From positions 51,750,017 through 51,814,016 of the forward strand of contig OX411543.1 of the NCBI GenBank assembly GCA_948146395.1: DNA of 64,000 bases. Direction: 5' to 3'. The notes beneath the pieces were generated by a model, which had not been told where the DNA came from, did not search any database, and saw nothing but the letters and a program-made list of their open reading frames with translations. Positions 1 through 13,400 of the stretch are shown here, one piece after another; position 1 is the stretch's first letter, and each line of letters opens with the position of its first letter. Origin of the DNA: Fragum whitleyi (taxonomy: Eukaryota > Mollusca > Bivalvia > Cardiida > Cardiidae). The position numbers and the translations under genes are program-made.

Positions 1-600
1 ATTCTAGTTCTGTCCATCAAGATTTGTGCATTTGTGTAATTGGCTGAAAAAATTGCTTTTGTTCCAAAATAAAAATAATTTTGAGTATGAAACTATTTGG
101 TTAGCAAGTAGTTCCCTGGAAAATATGATAAATTATGGATAATTCTCTAAATCTTTGCTTCAAAAACTTAAATTATAAGCTATGAAGAGAGTATTTGTTG
201 ATTTCAAATTCATAGTATGATAAAAGTTCCAGTTTCATACCTCCATGAAATCAACAAATACCGTTTTCATCTCTTAACAAAATTTAGATAATGATAATAA
301 GGAAATAATTTTTTTCATGTAAACTTAAGCTCACCTTTGACTTTGAGTCAATGGTGAGCAGGAGTTTTGTTCTCCCAGATTAAGCTTTAGTTTACAAGTA
401 GTAAACAAAAAGTCAATCTTCCAACTTACTGTTTAAAAAATGCCATATTCTATGCAAATCTTCAATAAACAATTATCCATCAAGTTAAATTATTTTGTAT
501 GAATCTTACACACACAAAATAAAAGCTAAGTTACAGTTTAACCAGTCACCAAAAAGTACCAAATTTTCAATATAGGAGATAAGAATTTTTAATAAGATTT
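1..600. repeat. Dispersed foldback repeat (window begins inside it)
   Basis: The first bases (ATTCTAGTTCTGTCC) recur with changes at about 14690, 26080 and 59280. At 178-285 two arms containing TATTTGTTGATTTCA and its complement form an imperfect hairpin. Related hairpins occur at 14890-15010 and around 26210/27290. No coding sequence is visible. Confidence 0.45.
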
Positions 601-1140
601 AGAATCTTATTCAAAATACATACACTTTTAAAAATGATTTAAACATAATCTAAATAAATCTTAACTAAATGTTTTATGGAATCAATTTACAAAAATAATT
701 TCTTACATGGAAATCAAGACTTCCAAGGAGTGAAATGGATACATGAAGAACAATTGTTTGTTAAAGTGTAAGATCAATATAACTTTCAGTGAGTGAACAA
801 TAGAAGCTATATTTTGTGAAAATATCGCTTTTGCTTTTTATGAAATAGAGGATTTATCTAATTTGCATGGAAAATAAACAATTACTTTGGTCCTTTGACG
901 TATGTTAAATTTTGGATCAAAATTTCTTAAAGCGCATCAATTTTTATTTCATTGCTGAAAAATGTCATGATGCTGCTTCACTAGATAACATCAAAAGGGG
1001 TAAAATGAACAAAAGCTGGGTAATTTTTTGGGTAATTTCACTGCTTTGGTGGTGAGATTATCAAGTTATAATCTACTGTTTCTTTTCTCAATAATCCAAA
1101 GAGAAGCATCAATTTCTTGATTGATAAGGGTTTTTTCATC
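601..1140. other. AT-rich non-coding stretch
   Basis: Downstream of PIAS. I see no gene, repeat family or structured element here. Confidence 0.4.
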
Positions 1141-1612
1141 ATTATTGCAGTTATATTGTGATAACTGGAGCATCTTCCCATGGGTTGCTGTTGTTTCTCA
1201 ACCAAGCACATCCGGATTTTCATCTAAGCAACCAGCTTTTCATCTCACCTAGGAGTTCTACTTATCATTTGCCCATTGGAGGGAGACAAATGAAACTTGT
1301 CACAATGACTTTGGTCAATTATGGGATGAAAGTTCAAACAATTTGTTATTTGTTCAAATGAGGTTTAATGCTGCTTTCAACAATCTTCCTATTATATTGC
1401 AGAGGCTGGAACACCTAACAACAGATTCCTGTATTTGTCAAACCAGTACTACCATTACATCATTTCCTAGCCTCCAGCTGCTATCCCATGTAGGTCTTAA
1501 ATGATCAACCCATTGATGGAAGATGAATACATAGTCAGAAAGGGTGTCGTGAATCATACCCGGGACCTTTTGATATTCAAACGAATCACTGATTGAGCTA
1601 GCTTGGCTTTGC
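1141..1612 (-). mobile_element. Two decayed tRNA-SINE fragments, head to tail
   Basis: 1141-1360 and 1377-1612 both match the 3' and middle parts of the SINE family best seen at 16934-17209: TTTCAACAAT, a GGAGCACC-like block and the CTAGCCTCCAG block. The tRNA-like heads are missing or unrecognisable. Confidence 0.6.
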
Positions 1613-1978
1613 AGGAAAAGCATTAAAGAAATTCAATAACTTTTTGTAAGTTTGATAGTCAATTACTACTACAGCATGACTAACTAATCCATCCCTGAAC
1701 TCCCATTTGCCCTTGAAAATAACAAAAGAAACAAACATAACAACAAGTCATAAACTATAGGTATTTCCTGTAAAACATTTGAACTTTACAATTAAGCTTT
1801 GAGCTAATAGGAAGCAGCTCTTACATTAAAATTACCTACTTTCAAACAGTAAATTCCAATGAGCATCATTCTTAAGAAATCAGAAAAATTAAGACTTTAT
1901 CGAAAAAAAAAAATACAACTATAAATATAATTGATACAGAAGAGCACAAATGCACAAAAGTAATGATCAATATACAAT
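1613..1978. other. AT-rich non-coding stretch
   Basis: Nothing recognised beyond a short poly-A run. Confidence 0.4.
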
Positions 1979-2282
1979 CAGGGGTGTGGAATTCCCATGC
2001 CAGACAAGTCTGGAACAAGCTATTCTACCTGGGGGACAGGTAACAAAGTACATAATTCTAGGCCACTTGTCCATGGTCAAGTTAATACCAGATCAAATCT
2101 TAGAATAGCACTGAACAGATTTTCGGGATTAATTACCCTAATTTAGGGGTAGAAAACATTGTTTAAATGAAAAAAATTGTTCATTGATTTCTCTGTTTTC
2201 TATTCTAGCAAATTCTTTTTCTGAAAATCATCTTCTACTTGTATGGAGAAGACATGAGGAAATCTGTATTTCCACACCCCTG
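1979..2282 (+). mobile_element. hAT-like MITE, family CAGGGGTGTGG
   Basis: 304 bp with terminal inverted repeats CAGGGGTGTGGAA and TTTCCACACCCCTG and flanked by ACAAT on both sides (1974-1978, 2283-2287). Related copies lie at 18571, 33145 and 53459. No transposase. Confidence 0.75.
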
Positions 2283-3539
2283 ACAATAATTTACAACCAA
2301 TTTTCTTACCAAAAGGTAAGAGAATCACACACTGATGTGTGACTAAGGTGCTGGACAGATGTAAATAATAAAGAATGGTTTGTTTCAGTGATAAGATCAA
2401 TTTATATATCATTGAGTGAATCATAGGCCTGAAATATTTACTCAGCCTTAAATTGACTGGAACTACTTTGGCCTGTGGTTTTATTCATAGACAATGTGTC
2501 AACAGTTTCCTGAAGTAAAATGCTGGTAAATAATAAAAGCAAGTCAGGCCCTGTCTGACTGCTTAACAACAAAAGCTATATATAATCATTAATGAAAAAG
2601 CATTATTTGAAAATATAGCTTTTGTTTTTCACAAATTGAAATATAAATCAATTTTGCTTGAAAAATAAGCAAATACTATTTCTTTGAGGAAAATTTGAGA
2701 CAATATGTTCAAATCTAAATACAAATTATCTTAAAGGGAGTCAATTTGCATGTGATTGCCATTCAATGACATTTACTAATTTGGCTTTGCTTTGATAGCG
2801 TCAAAAAAGGTAAACAAAAATCAGGGTACAATTGTTTGGTAGTTTAAGTGTCAAATGATAATCTAGTATTATTTCTCCATAATCCACCGATAAGCATTAA
2901 GGTAGGAACAAATTAAAATTTCCAGGTTCCCAATAGTAGCATTAGGAGATATAACACCCAAATTGACTCAAAGGCTATAGCAATGAATCAACTTATCTCT
3001 ACTTTATTTCAACACTTTCTGCTTTAACAAGGTAATTGACCTTGATTTTATCTTTGTTCAATCTTTTTATAAAGATAACAATCTATTGAGAATAGTTTGA
3101 AGTCATGAATGACTCATCAGATCTATAATAAGGTTAAAGGCAAATGAATACTTTTGTGACCCATGTAACTCATCTTAATAATATGACCAACGTCATGAGA
3201 GTGCAATGACCCTCTTGAATAATTTTGATACTAAAAGGGTGCTATTTCACTAATGTTATGTAACTATGCAATTGAGCTTAAAAGCAAAATGCAATGCTAT
3301 TTTTTAGTGAACATGTCATCAAAATTCATTTGATGAAGTCATTTTTGTAAACCACAGAATAACTTAAATCAATATATTTCTATAATTTCCTCAATTTATC
3401 AGAAAATTTCTAATCCCGAGTAGTGAATGTTGAAGCTTGCCATATTTCCTTCATCAGTGTTTTCTGATTCACACTTCTATACATCATAGTGACAATGTAT
3501 TATTATGCCATTTTCAGATATAAAGATAATCGAAGCTTA
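2283..3539. other. PIAS 3' UTR and downstream DNA
   Basis: The part next to the stop is presumably 3' UTR. The rest (2283-2990) shows no gene. Short stretches with TTTGTTTTTCAC resemble other AT-rich parts of the window. Confidence 0.4.
3003..3008 (-). promoter_or_regulatory. Candidate polyadenylation signal for PIAS
   Basis: AATAAA on the minus strand about 530 bp past the PIAS stop, followed by a GT-rich stretch near 2955-2966. It is the first perfect signal I see downstream; usage is inferred. Confidence 0.35.
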
Positions 3540-4156
3540 TCATCTATAGGGGTTAGTATAAAGACCTTGTAAAAACTCTTCAATTTCATGATCAACTTCT
3601 TGACTACTTAAAGGCATACTTGATGTTGATGGATATATACTTGGTATTGGTATTGACAACCCCGGGGGTACAGCTGGGAGGGGAGGAAAATACGGGGGTA
3701 TAGAAACAGGCGGGGTCTGGGCATGAGGACTAGGGGTAGGGGACAGGGGTAAAGTTAAGGGTGACTTATAAGGAGACCTTGGTGATAAATGTGTTCGAGG
3801 AGAATTAGGGGGTGACCTTACGGTAGGTGACTGTGACCTTGATGACCCCTGGATCTGATATCCGACTGTACTATTTGATGAATTAGATGAGCCAGAAGAG
3901 GTAGACGATGGAGAGAAAGAACTTGAACTTGATGATAAAGTACTTCTTGATGATTCTGACGACAATGCCAACACAGATTGCGGTCTTGTTGGAGAATCAA
4001 TACTGATAACAGGAGGAGAAACGCACCCTGAACTTATTTCCTGGGTCGTTGATTGTGGTCGTGGATTATCCTGCTCATCTTCTGAGTCTGACAAGGTCAA
4101 ATCTATCACCTCCATTTTGGTCTTCTTTGGTGGAGAGGCTGTGACATCATCAGAGT
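3540..4156 (-). CDS. PIAS: PIAS exon 13: SIM and Ser/Pro-rich tail with stop
   Basis: 617 nt ending with TGA at 3542-3540. It encodes [20 protein letters not shown], in which VIDLTL followed by acidic residues is a canonical SUMO-interacting motif. A long Ser-rich then Pro-rich low-complexity tail follows, ending in an acidic [13 protein letters not shown] segment. The tail is not conserved with vertebrates beyond composition. Confidence 0.95.
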
Positions 4157-7100
4157 CTGTACAGGTAAAATACAGAGTTGTAACTTTTTCTTTTAATTCT
4201 AAGAATTTGTAAATAATTTGGTAGCCCTTCCAGGCAGGATAGGTCCATGATTATCAATTACACCAAATGTTACCAAATTATAAATTATTACCTTCATAGG
4301 TAATATATATTTTTAAATATTTTTATATAAAGTATAAGTACTGAGACAATTTCAAAGTTTCAACAAAAGGGTAGTCTGAGATCTTCCTTATTTTCCAGTG
4401 AGGATACTTCATAATCTTTTTTTAACATATGGAAAAGAAGGAATTACTTCTCTTCCACAATTTTGACTCCATGATTTCATAGCTTGAGAATCCACTGGAT
4501 ACATTACTCACAAAAGTTAAAGGTTGCCCAAACACCACTCATTAATAAAAATACAATTAACTATCATTTGACTATGTCTCACTCACTCCTTGCTCAACAA
4601 ATGTAACTGATATATGTGAACTGTCAGGTGAAAAAGTACCATCTGGATTAAGTATCCAACCTAGTCACACTGTACAGAATGTGCCGACTGACTAGGGTCA
4701 AAACTTTTCTCACTTAGCTGATTTTCTGAATCTAGAATGATCATTCTACCTTCATGTAAAAGAAATTATGAAATAAAACAACTGATAGACATATACTGGA
4801 CACATATCTTTTTTTAAATATATGACCCATCACGCAAAAAGGGACTATCTGGGTAGTGAGTAAAAGGTCGACCCTAGTCAGACTGTGTTGCTTGTGCAAA
4901 CTGACTAGGGTCGACACTTTGCCTCTTTCTCGAATCTAGAATGATCAATCTACCTTCCTAAGAAAGAATTTTTGATATACAACCTCTGGTTGACCTATGC
5001 CAAACTCAATCTCTTTTTCAAATAAATATTTCACAGTTGCCTGGTGATCCCTTTTTGCCTGGCATTTACAAATATAAAACAAAACTTTACCTCCACATAG
5101 ATTTACTGTTTTCTCAGGGGGAGCTGGAAATAGGGTAAGGGAAAAGATTTTACAACATAGTTACAAAATTGACATCTACAACAAGAGCTGTTACAGGAAG
5201 GTTACACTCCCTCAAAAAGTGTTTGATACAGAAATTATGGTTTATGAATCAGAGTACAAACTGCATAAAACAATTTTTCCATGAAACCCTTTAGTATGTA
5301 GGTTACAAATACACATGTGAAACATAAACTGTATCCCTTACCACTCAGAAGAAATGGAAATTGCTGATTAAAGATTTTTGAATTAAAAAGAAATGACCCC
5401 TGACTTAGATTTCTACTGAATGGTCTTGTTACCATTGCAATGTATTGACCAATGTAAAAGCAATTTTACACAAATATGAGCATGAAAAAGACAGTGCCTT
5501 TGACTGATGACCACGAACTTGGTACTGATAGAAAGGTCTTGTCACAAGCAATGCACATGTGATACATTTAGGCTTTATCTCTTCCCAAGTAAAAGATATG
5601 GTTAATAAAGTTTTAGATGGACAAACAGAGAGCTAATTTAAAGCTAACAATATTAAGCCCCCTTTTTCAATGACACTTTTTTTATACACATATTTCAAAG
5701 AGAAATATATAAGAAAGCATATGTGCCTTTTCCACGGATTGAGTCTATGACCCAATCTTTGAAAATTGTGAGTCAGATGCAGTACAACCTTCAGCAATCT
5801 CTCCACAAACTTCAGGACAGACAGCCTATCATTACAATTTGTTTGAATGTAGGGGGTTTCATGCTTCTTTCAACATTATTGCAGTTAAATGGTGCATAGC
5901 TGGTACTCCTACCAATGGTTGCCTATTGTTTCTCACACCAGTACTACTTCAACCAGGGCTCGTGTAAGTGTTTGATATTGGGGAGTCATTGACTCCTCAC
6001 CTAAGAAATTTTGGGGGTCAAATCTGAATTTAAAGGGGTCAAAATGACAGAAAATGCATATCATAAGCAGTATTTTGCATATTTTAGAGTCACTTTAACT
6101 GTTTCTTGCAAGATATGATATGAAATAAGTAATTTGTAGCACTTAAGATAGTAATTTATGAAAATCTTAGGTATAAAACCATGTTTTAATCTTTAGTAAT
6201 TTCTCTCAAGGGGGTCAAAATGACCCCCTTGGGAGAAATTTCTAGGGGTCAAAATAAAACATTTTCATATTTTTGGGGGTCAAAACACTGGTTTAAGGGT
6301 CAAACACGAGCCCTGCTTCAACATTTCATTTAAGCCACAAGCTTCACCCACTAAGGCATACTTTTTATCATTCGTGTGAGACAAATGACTTGTCACAGAT
6401 TTTTGTCAAATGTTGAATAAAAGTTGGCTGAGCCAGGGTTTGTGAGATCTCACACACCTAGGATTGACAGTCAAACACATCATTACAAACCCTCTGCAAT
6501 ATGTGTTACTTACTGTACATAGGCAAGGGAAATAAAAACTTTAAACTCTTCTTATGCTTTTTGACAACACATTTCTGCAGTACACAAAGCTATGCAAGAC
6601 AGATTAGCCAAAATAGGTCTGCATAGACACACAGCCTGATTTAAGGTTATACTGCCAGTCTTCTACTAAAGCAATAAAGGTTGAAATGTCCTGAAAATTT
6701 GAAATTTATTGGAAACAAAATTCCAATTGACACGATAATTATTTCTGTCAGCATATAACTTAGAAATCAAATAATAACCTTTGATGTACATGTTTTTCTC
6801 TCCTTTTTCATAAACAAAATTTGATCATGATAAAGTTAACAAGTATTAATAAAACAATTACCTGTAGTTTTAGCTTTAACATTTGATACACAAGGACTGC
6901 TTAAAAGCTGTGTGTCTGATTTTGTATTGCGTATTGCACTCCAAGACCCATCTTCTATGAACTGGATTTCATCTACATCAGTAACTTGTTTCAATATCTC
7001 CAAGAATAACCTGTTGAAGAGACATAAATACATGTTACATAATATGACATACAAAAAGTGTTTGTGATACACAAAGTCCCCTAATACAGCATTTTTTTTG

Positions 7101-10100
7101 TAAGTTTCACCGCAACAGATGACCTTGACCTAGTCACATGATCTTGACCTTTTTACCAACAGATGTGTATAACTAAGATCTATCATCATGCCAAATAAAG
7201 AAATAGAGGATATTGAATGAGTGGTCATTGAATACTGGATTTATTAAACAAGTCATCTAGAAACAGATAAAAACAATTTGGTATTTTATGACTACAAAGT
7301 TGATATTCTATTTATAATATAACCCAAAATTTTGCTATAAAGAGAGGAAATTCCAGACATTTATTGATTCATGTTTCAACCATGAAACATATAACGCTGT
7401 TTGCGAAATGATGTTAGCAAATGCATTATGACGTCATTTTCACAACTAAAATACAACATTGCTATACGTTCTTAGTTCATTTGCAAGGATACTCCACTAG
7501 TTAAATAACACCTGTGTAATATCAAAAATATTCAACGGTTTCATTTCACTCCTGCGATGTCAGACATATGATATTGTATCATGAAAATGATTTAGGCAAC
7601 TGCCATTAAGTTTTGCAGACAGACAGACATACAGACAAGGTAAAACAATATGCCCCTGCTCTTATCTAAGTTGGAGCATAAAAATGCCAATTTCTAAATG
7701 TGAATGTAATAGGAAACACGTGACAATGTCACCCAATCCAACTCAAACCCTCAAGAAAAGAGTGCCAGAAAAACACTGGAAACTGAAGTAATTGCTTGTA
7801 CATTATTGGACATACACTTACCCGTCTATAACCAATTTATGGAATGGTGCTTGTTTATCACATACTGGACATGTCCATGTAGGCTTCTTTTCGTTCATCA
7901 TAAGATAGGTAGTGGCATCAAAGCACTGTAAATGTGTACACGTAGCTGCTCGACATGGAATCTGCATTCGCATTTTCCCCAACTGTGGATGGAACAATGT
8001 ATCTTCTTAAATGATTCTAAGTGGATCATCAAGAAATGATAGATTTTCATTTGATAATCTCACTGCCGAATCAGTGAATTTACCAAAATCTTATACCCTG
8101 CTTTCCTGTACTTTTACTCATTTATTGTCATTACAGAAATTTCATATGAAAACAACCACAAATGAAAAACAAGAGATGTTTGTTAAACATATATGCACCC
8201 CATAGGAGCAACTCATTGGCATATTCTTTTTTAATTAACAAAGGACAATAACTGAAACAAGAGCACCGCCTATGGGTGCATACGCTCGGCTGTCGAGTGC
8301 TGGATGGTGGGAAAAAATCTAAGTCGAAAAAGGGGCAGAATTTGCACAAAATGCATCTAGAGTTATCCCCCTTGATAGTATAGGTTGCTCTTTTGATGGT
8401 GAACATGTGTGCCAAGATTCAAGTGAATGCCTTCAGTAGAACCAGAGATATAACAAAATGTAAAAGTTTTCGCACGACAACGACGACGACGACACGGAGG
8501 CTATAGCAATACCACGGGTTTTCTCCGAAAACAGCCGAGCTAAAAATATGAGTAGGGTTATGGTTCTTGTATGCTTCACTTCTCTTCAATGAGATCTATC
8601 CACCTGTGAAGTATTATGTCAAGTGTTAAGCAACATACCCCCTCTTCTTCAAAAGGTGGGGTAGGATGGGGAGATAATAATAAATCAATCAAACCAAATA
8701 AACTATGTCCTGTATTTTGATTTTTATACCAGTCAAATTTGAAAGGGGTTACAGATGACTATTTAAAGGTTCAATTTTACATGAAAATATGTGGTACTCA
8801 ATATTTTCTCTAGCAAAACTGAGTGCCAGATTCAAATAAACACTTTAACAGAAACATTTCGATGCCCCTTCTTCAGCAACCCAGCATTGTATCACAAAAT
8901 GGTATTGATATGTTAATGGCCACATGATGAGGAACATTATGTGAAAGTTTCATAATTAAAAGAGGAGTTGTGTAAACACAAAATGGTAAAACAGATGTAC
9001 AGGACAGACAAACACAGATGGACAGAGAAGACGATACAAAAAATCCAGAAGCTCTCCATGAAATGTCATATTTTTTATCCAATTCAAAAGGTTTTAAGGT
9101 CTCTTTTTTGCAGTGTTTAGTGCAATTCAAGGAAAGATCATTCAAGATCTTCTGGCAAAGAAACTGGACTTATTTTTTTAAATAATTTTGATTGTGCTAC
9201 ATATAAACTGTTAATTGTTCAAACTACAGCAATCAAAGTTTGACCAAAATACTGTCATACACAATGAGTTGATTAGAACCAGAATTTATGCTGCTTTCAA
9301 CAATTTTTCAGTTATATAGCCGCTACGCTGTATCAATATAGAGCAGCAAAAGGGGAGACCTAAGATATCCAAGGATGGTTGATAAAATACTCACTGGACA
9401 AGTTAATGACACTCGTAGACTAGTAGTTGCTATTTCACTGTCTGCATCATGCTGCAATTTTTCTTTTACTGAAAAGAAACATCCATTACCAATAAGCTTG
9501 TGAAACAAGGCGATTAGGATGATTAGGATTGCAGGGTTTTGTGCATATCTTTTGCAAGTGACTTCTTTCTTATACGGGGTTCGACATTCAGGGGAGTATG
9601 GGTATCTGAGATTCCTTCTTTTCCCAGTGTGACTCCATAATTTTGCAATTTAAGAGTCGAAGTGTCTCCCTTGATAATATGAGAATATCTAAATGCACAA
9701 ATGAAGAAGGTGATTCATTTTCAACACTGGTCTTTTTGTAATTCTTTTTTAGATCTGTTCACTACTAAAAAATGTTGCATAGAACCTAGAATTTTGTTTT
9801 TATCTACTAGTATTTTGAGATAAAGCCATTAACTGAGCAACAATAATAGAATGTTTCTGTAACTATCTATTAAGGGCATATTGAAGAGTTGGATCAGACT
9901 GTGGATGCACATGTTAGTCTGAGTCTTTAACACTTCGCACATTCGAAGTTATTGGATGTCACACAGAGAATCAATGACTCATAAGAGGTTCTAAAGTTTA
10001 TATAACATAAGTTCAGAAAATGTAAATCTTATTAACAACAATTCTTACTTTTTAATTCCTTTAGCTTTCATTTGTAAATCTAATTTTCACAAAGCTAAGA

Positions 10101-10429
10101 CTCAATCAATTAATAAGCATATGTTGTTAAGTATGTTTCACTGAGTTCAAATATATACAGCTACCCATTCAATCAACAAATACTCCATACAAAATGGAAA
10201 ACATCTAGATAGGGTTTTGACAGATACTGGTTTTGGAAGTCTGAGACTCACAATTAAACCTTAAAACTTTCAAATATCAGTCCCATAGACCCTCTGGGGA
10301 TCATCTTCAGAAAATAATTGAAGACTGTTTAAAAAAGTCTTAATTTCTCTCCTGAAGTTGGACCCCATATAGTGATACATACCCAACACTTTCATTACCT
10401 TGGACAAGAAAAAAGCTGTAAATTCACTT

Positions 10430-10466
<37 letters not shown>

Positions 10467-13400
10467 TAACAGCTTTTTTTTTTCAAAATGGTGACCTTGA
10501 CAGATGACCTTGACCTTTTACCATGACCTTGACACCGACAAATGTACATCACTGAGATCTTTTATCATGCCAATTATGAGACAGGATATCTATAACATGC
10601 TTAAATAAACTGAACAATGAAAGTTTTTTGGTTATGTTATTAAGAAGTTTGACCTTGAAAGATGACCTTGACCTTGTCACATGACCTTGACTTTGGAACA
10701 TGCAGATGTTGATCATTGAGATCTATCATCATGCCAAGTATGAGCCTTGTATCTTGAAAAGGCTTGAAGATATTGGCAATGTTAAGTTTTTTGGTTGAGT
10801 ATTTTGAGTTATTTGACCTTGACCTTATCACATGACCTTGTCTTTGGTACCAAAGGATGCAGATCATCGTGATCTATCATCATGCCAAATATGAGCATTG
10901 TACCTAGAATAGGCATGATGTTATTGGCAATGTTAAGTTTTTTGGTTAAGTTTTTGAGTTATTTGACCTTGAGTAATGACCTTGACCTTGTCACATGACC
11001 TTGACTTTGATATCAGCAGATGTGGATCATTGAGATCTTTCATCATGCCAAATATGAGCCTTGTAGCTTGAATAGGCTTGAAGATATTGGCAATGTTAAG
11101 TTTTTTGGTTAAGTTTTTGAGTTATTTGACCTTGAGAAATGACCTTGACCTTATCACATGACCTTGACTTTGGTATCAGCAGATGTGTATCATTGAGATC
11201 TATCATCATGCCAAATATGAGCCTTGTATCTTGAATAGGCTTGAAGATATTGGCAATGTTAAGTTTTTTTGGTTAAGTTTTGCAGACAGACAGACAGACA
11301 GATGGACAGACAGACAGACGGACAGACGGACAACGGTAAAACAATATGCTCCCGATCTTTCGATACGGGGGCATAAAAAGAAGATTATTTTTTAAATAGT
11401 TTACTTTTGAATCAGGGACTCCCATTGATTGATTGATTAATTGAATGGAGTTATACAATTTTTCAGTTATATCGTGGTTTGAGTACCTAACAATGGATTC
11501 CTGGTATTTCTCTCACCAGTACTACCATTACATCCTTTCTTAGCCTACAGCTGCTATCTCACATATGCCTACAATTATCAACCCATAGGCAAGAGACAAA
11601 GAGTTGGAAAGAATGGGTGCCACCGTCGGGGATCGAACCCGGGACCTCTAGATTGACAGTCAAACATCAGGGACTCCCAAACTTTGAGGGACTCCTTAGA
11701 TTGCAAATATTGGGTCCTTTAGACCCCTTTCTGTTAATGCTGTACTAAAACCCTGCCTAAAACGTCTTGGTATCCACCTAGTGTATGTAGAGTATTTGTT
11801 CATTGAATAAGCTATATATTGGACTCTTCATGTCCAACACAATTAATCCTCTTTCCTCCCTATCTTTTTTTGTATACAAAATAACTTACTTAATGCTCGT
11901 GTGTGATCCGCATGTCTGTTTCCAAACTGTTTTAACCGTGCTAATAAGGTATCTGATGTTAGTCTTTTGACTAAATTTATACAACAACAAAACCCCTGTA
12001 AAATAAGACATTTCAAATATAACAAAGTTTTGTAGCACATTCATTCAAAATTCAATCAACTTATATTGTATCAAAAATACTTTGAAGATTAGAGAGAAAA
12101 GCGTTTCTTGCATGATCTTTGATTATTCAAAGATACCAACACTATTTTTTTGCAAAATTCTTTATAGGTAAAACCTTAAACATAATACTCTATAAAATAA
12201 ACTTGATATATCTTTTATTTTTTCTTTGTTGGCAAGGCAAAATGACAAGATTAAACAGAACCAGGAAATGATTGACTAATAGTGAAACAATTATGTGACC
12301 CATCAAAAAATCATCTTGGAAGTTTGAAAAGTGGTCACCCTGGTCAGACTGCATGCTCTGAGCAGGCTCATAATCTAGAACTATTCAACCTTCCTGTGTC
12401 ATTATAATTGAAATGCAAATTTCACTAGAACATATAGGCAGTTACAACTTTTTTGTGCTGAGCCATCAATATGTTTATTTTGGCCCAACCTTACCCTTCC
12501 ATATTCCGAGGCCCATGTGACTTCCACATGATTTGGCATGGTAGGTGAGATTCTACATAGAGAAGTTATATCTACAGGGCGACCAGGACGTTTGGGTTCT
12601 ACACCTGGCTTTGTGGTTGGAATAGGATTCTGAAATACATAAAGGTAACAGTGCTCTCAATAAGCGGACATAAACATAATATACGTCATAAATTTTCTAC
12701 TTCATTGATTCAAGATGGATCTTACTTTATTTGGGTGAAAAAATAAAGGAATACTTTCACAAGTGGTGAAGATAATATGGACTAAGTTAATCATGAAATT
12801 AAAGATTCATCAATCTGACACCGAAAACACACAATTATACATATATATATATATATATTATAAATTCTTTAATGCAGCAATGAGACAGAAGGTGCAAATT
12901 AACATTTTTTTTCTAGTGTGTCATTATTCATGTGATTACCAGGCAACATCACAACATCATGTTTTAATAAGCTCTGCTTAGATTTACATCAAATAGAGTG
13001 AAATGAACGAAAGTGGTGAATGATCTTTCAGTATTTTAACAAATTTGATGGTGAAATTTCCAAGTGTTTATCTTCCGATAATTATCCATGATGTACTGAA
13101 GAGCATGATAGAAAAGAAAATCATGCCTTACTTGGGTATGTAAACATGATAAAAGATATTCTAAATGACCTCTTCAAAAGCAATTCATTACAAAGAAAAG
13201 AAGATATCTTTTTATAATTAGCTTATTTTTTACCAGTATGTTTCTACTATTTAAGACAAACATCTTAAAATTTCATTAGATTTCAAAATATCATTTCCAA
13301 TCTTCAGTCTAAAATCGGATTGTCTGTCAATGGGTCAACAGGGTTTGACACTAACTTGTGAGTATTCATTAGTTTGAATTTATGGTTTAAAACGGCTTTC

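Noticed and set aside
3818..4000. 60-residue second frame within the last PIAS exon
   Set aside because: Out-of-frame shadow of the Ser/Pro-rich tail.
8873..9145. 90-residue minus-strand open frame in intron 9
   Set aside because: No splice context or similarity; lies between PIAS exons on the same strand.
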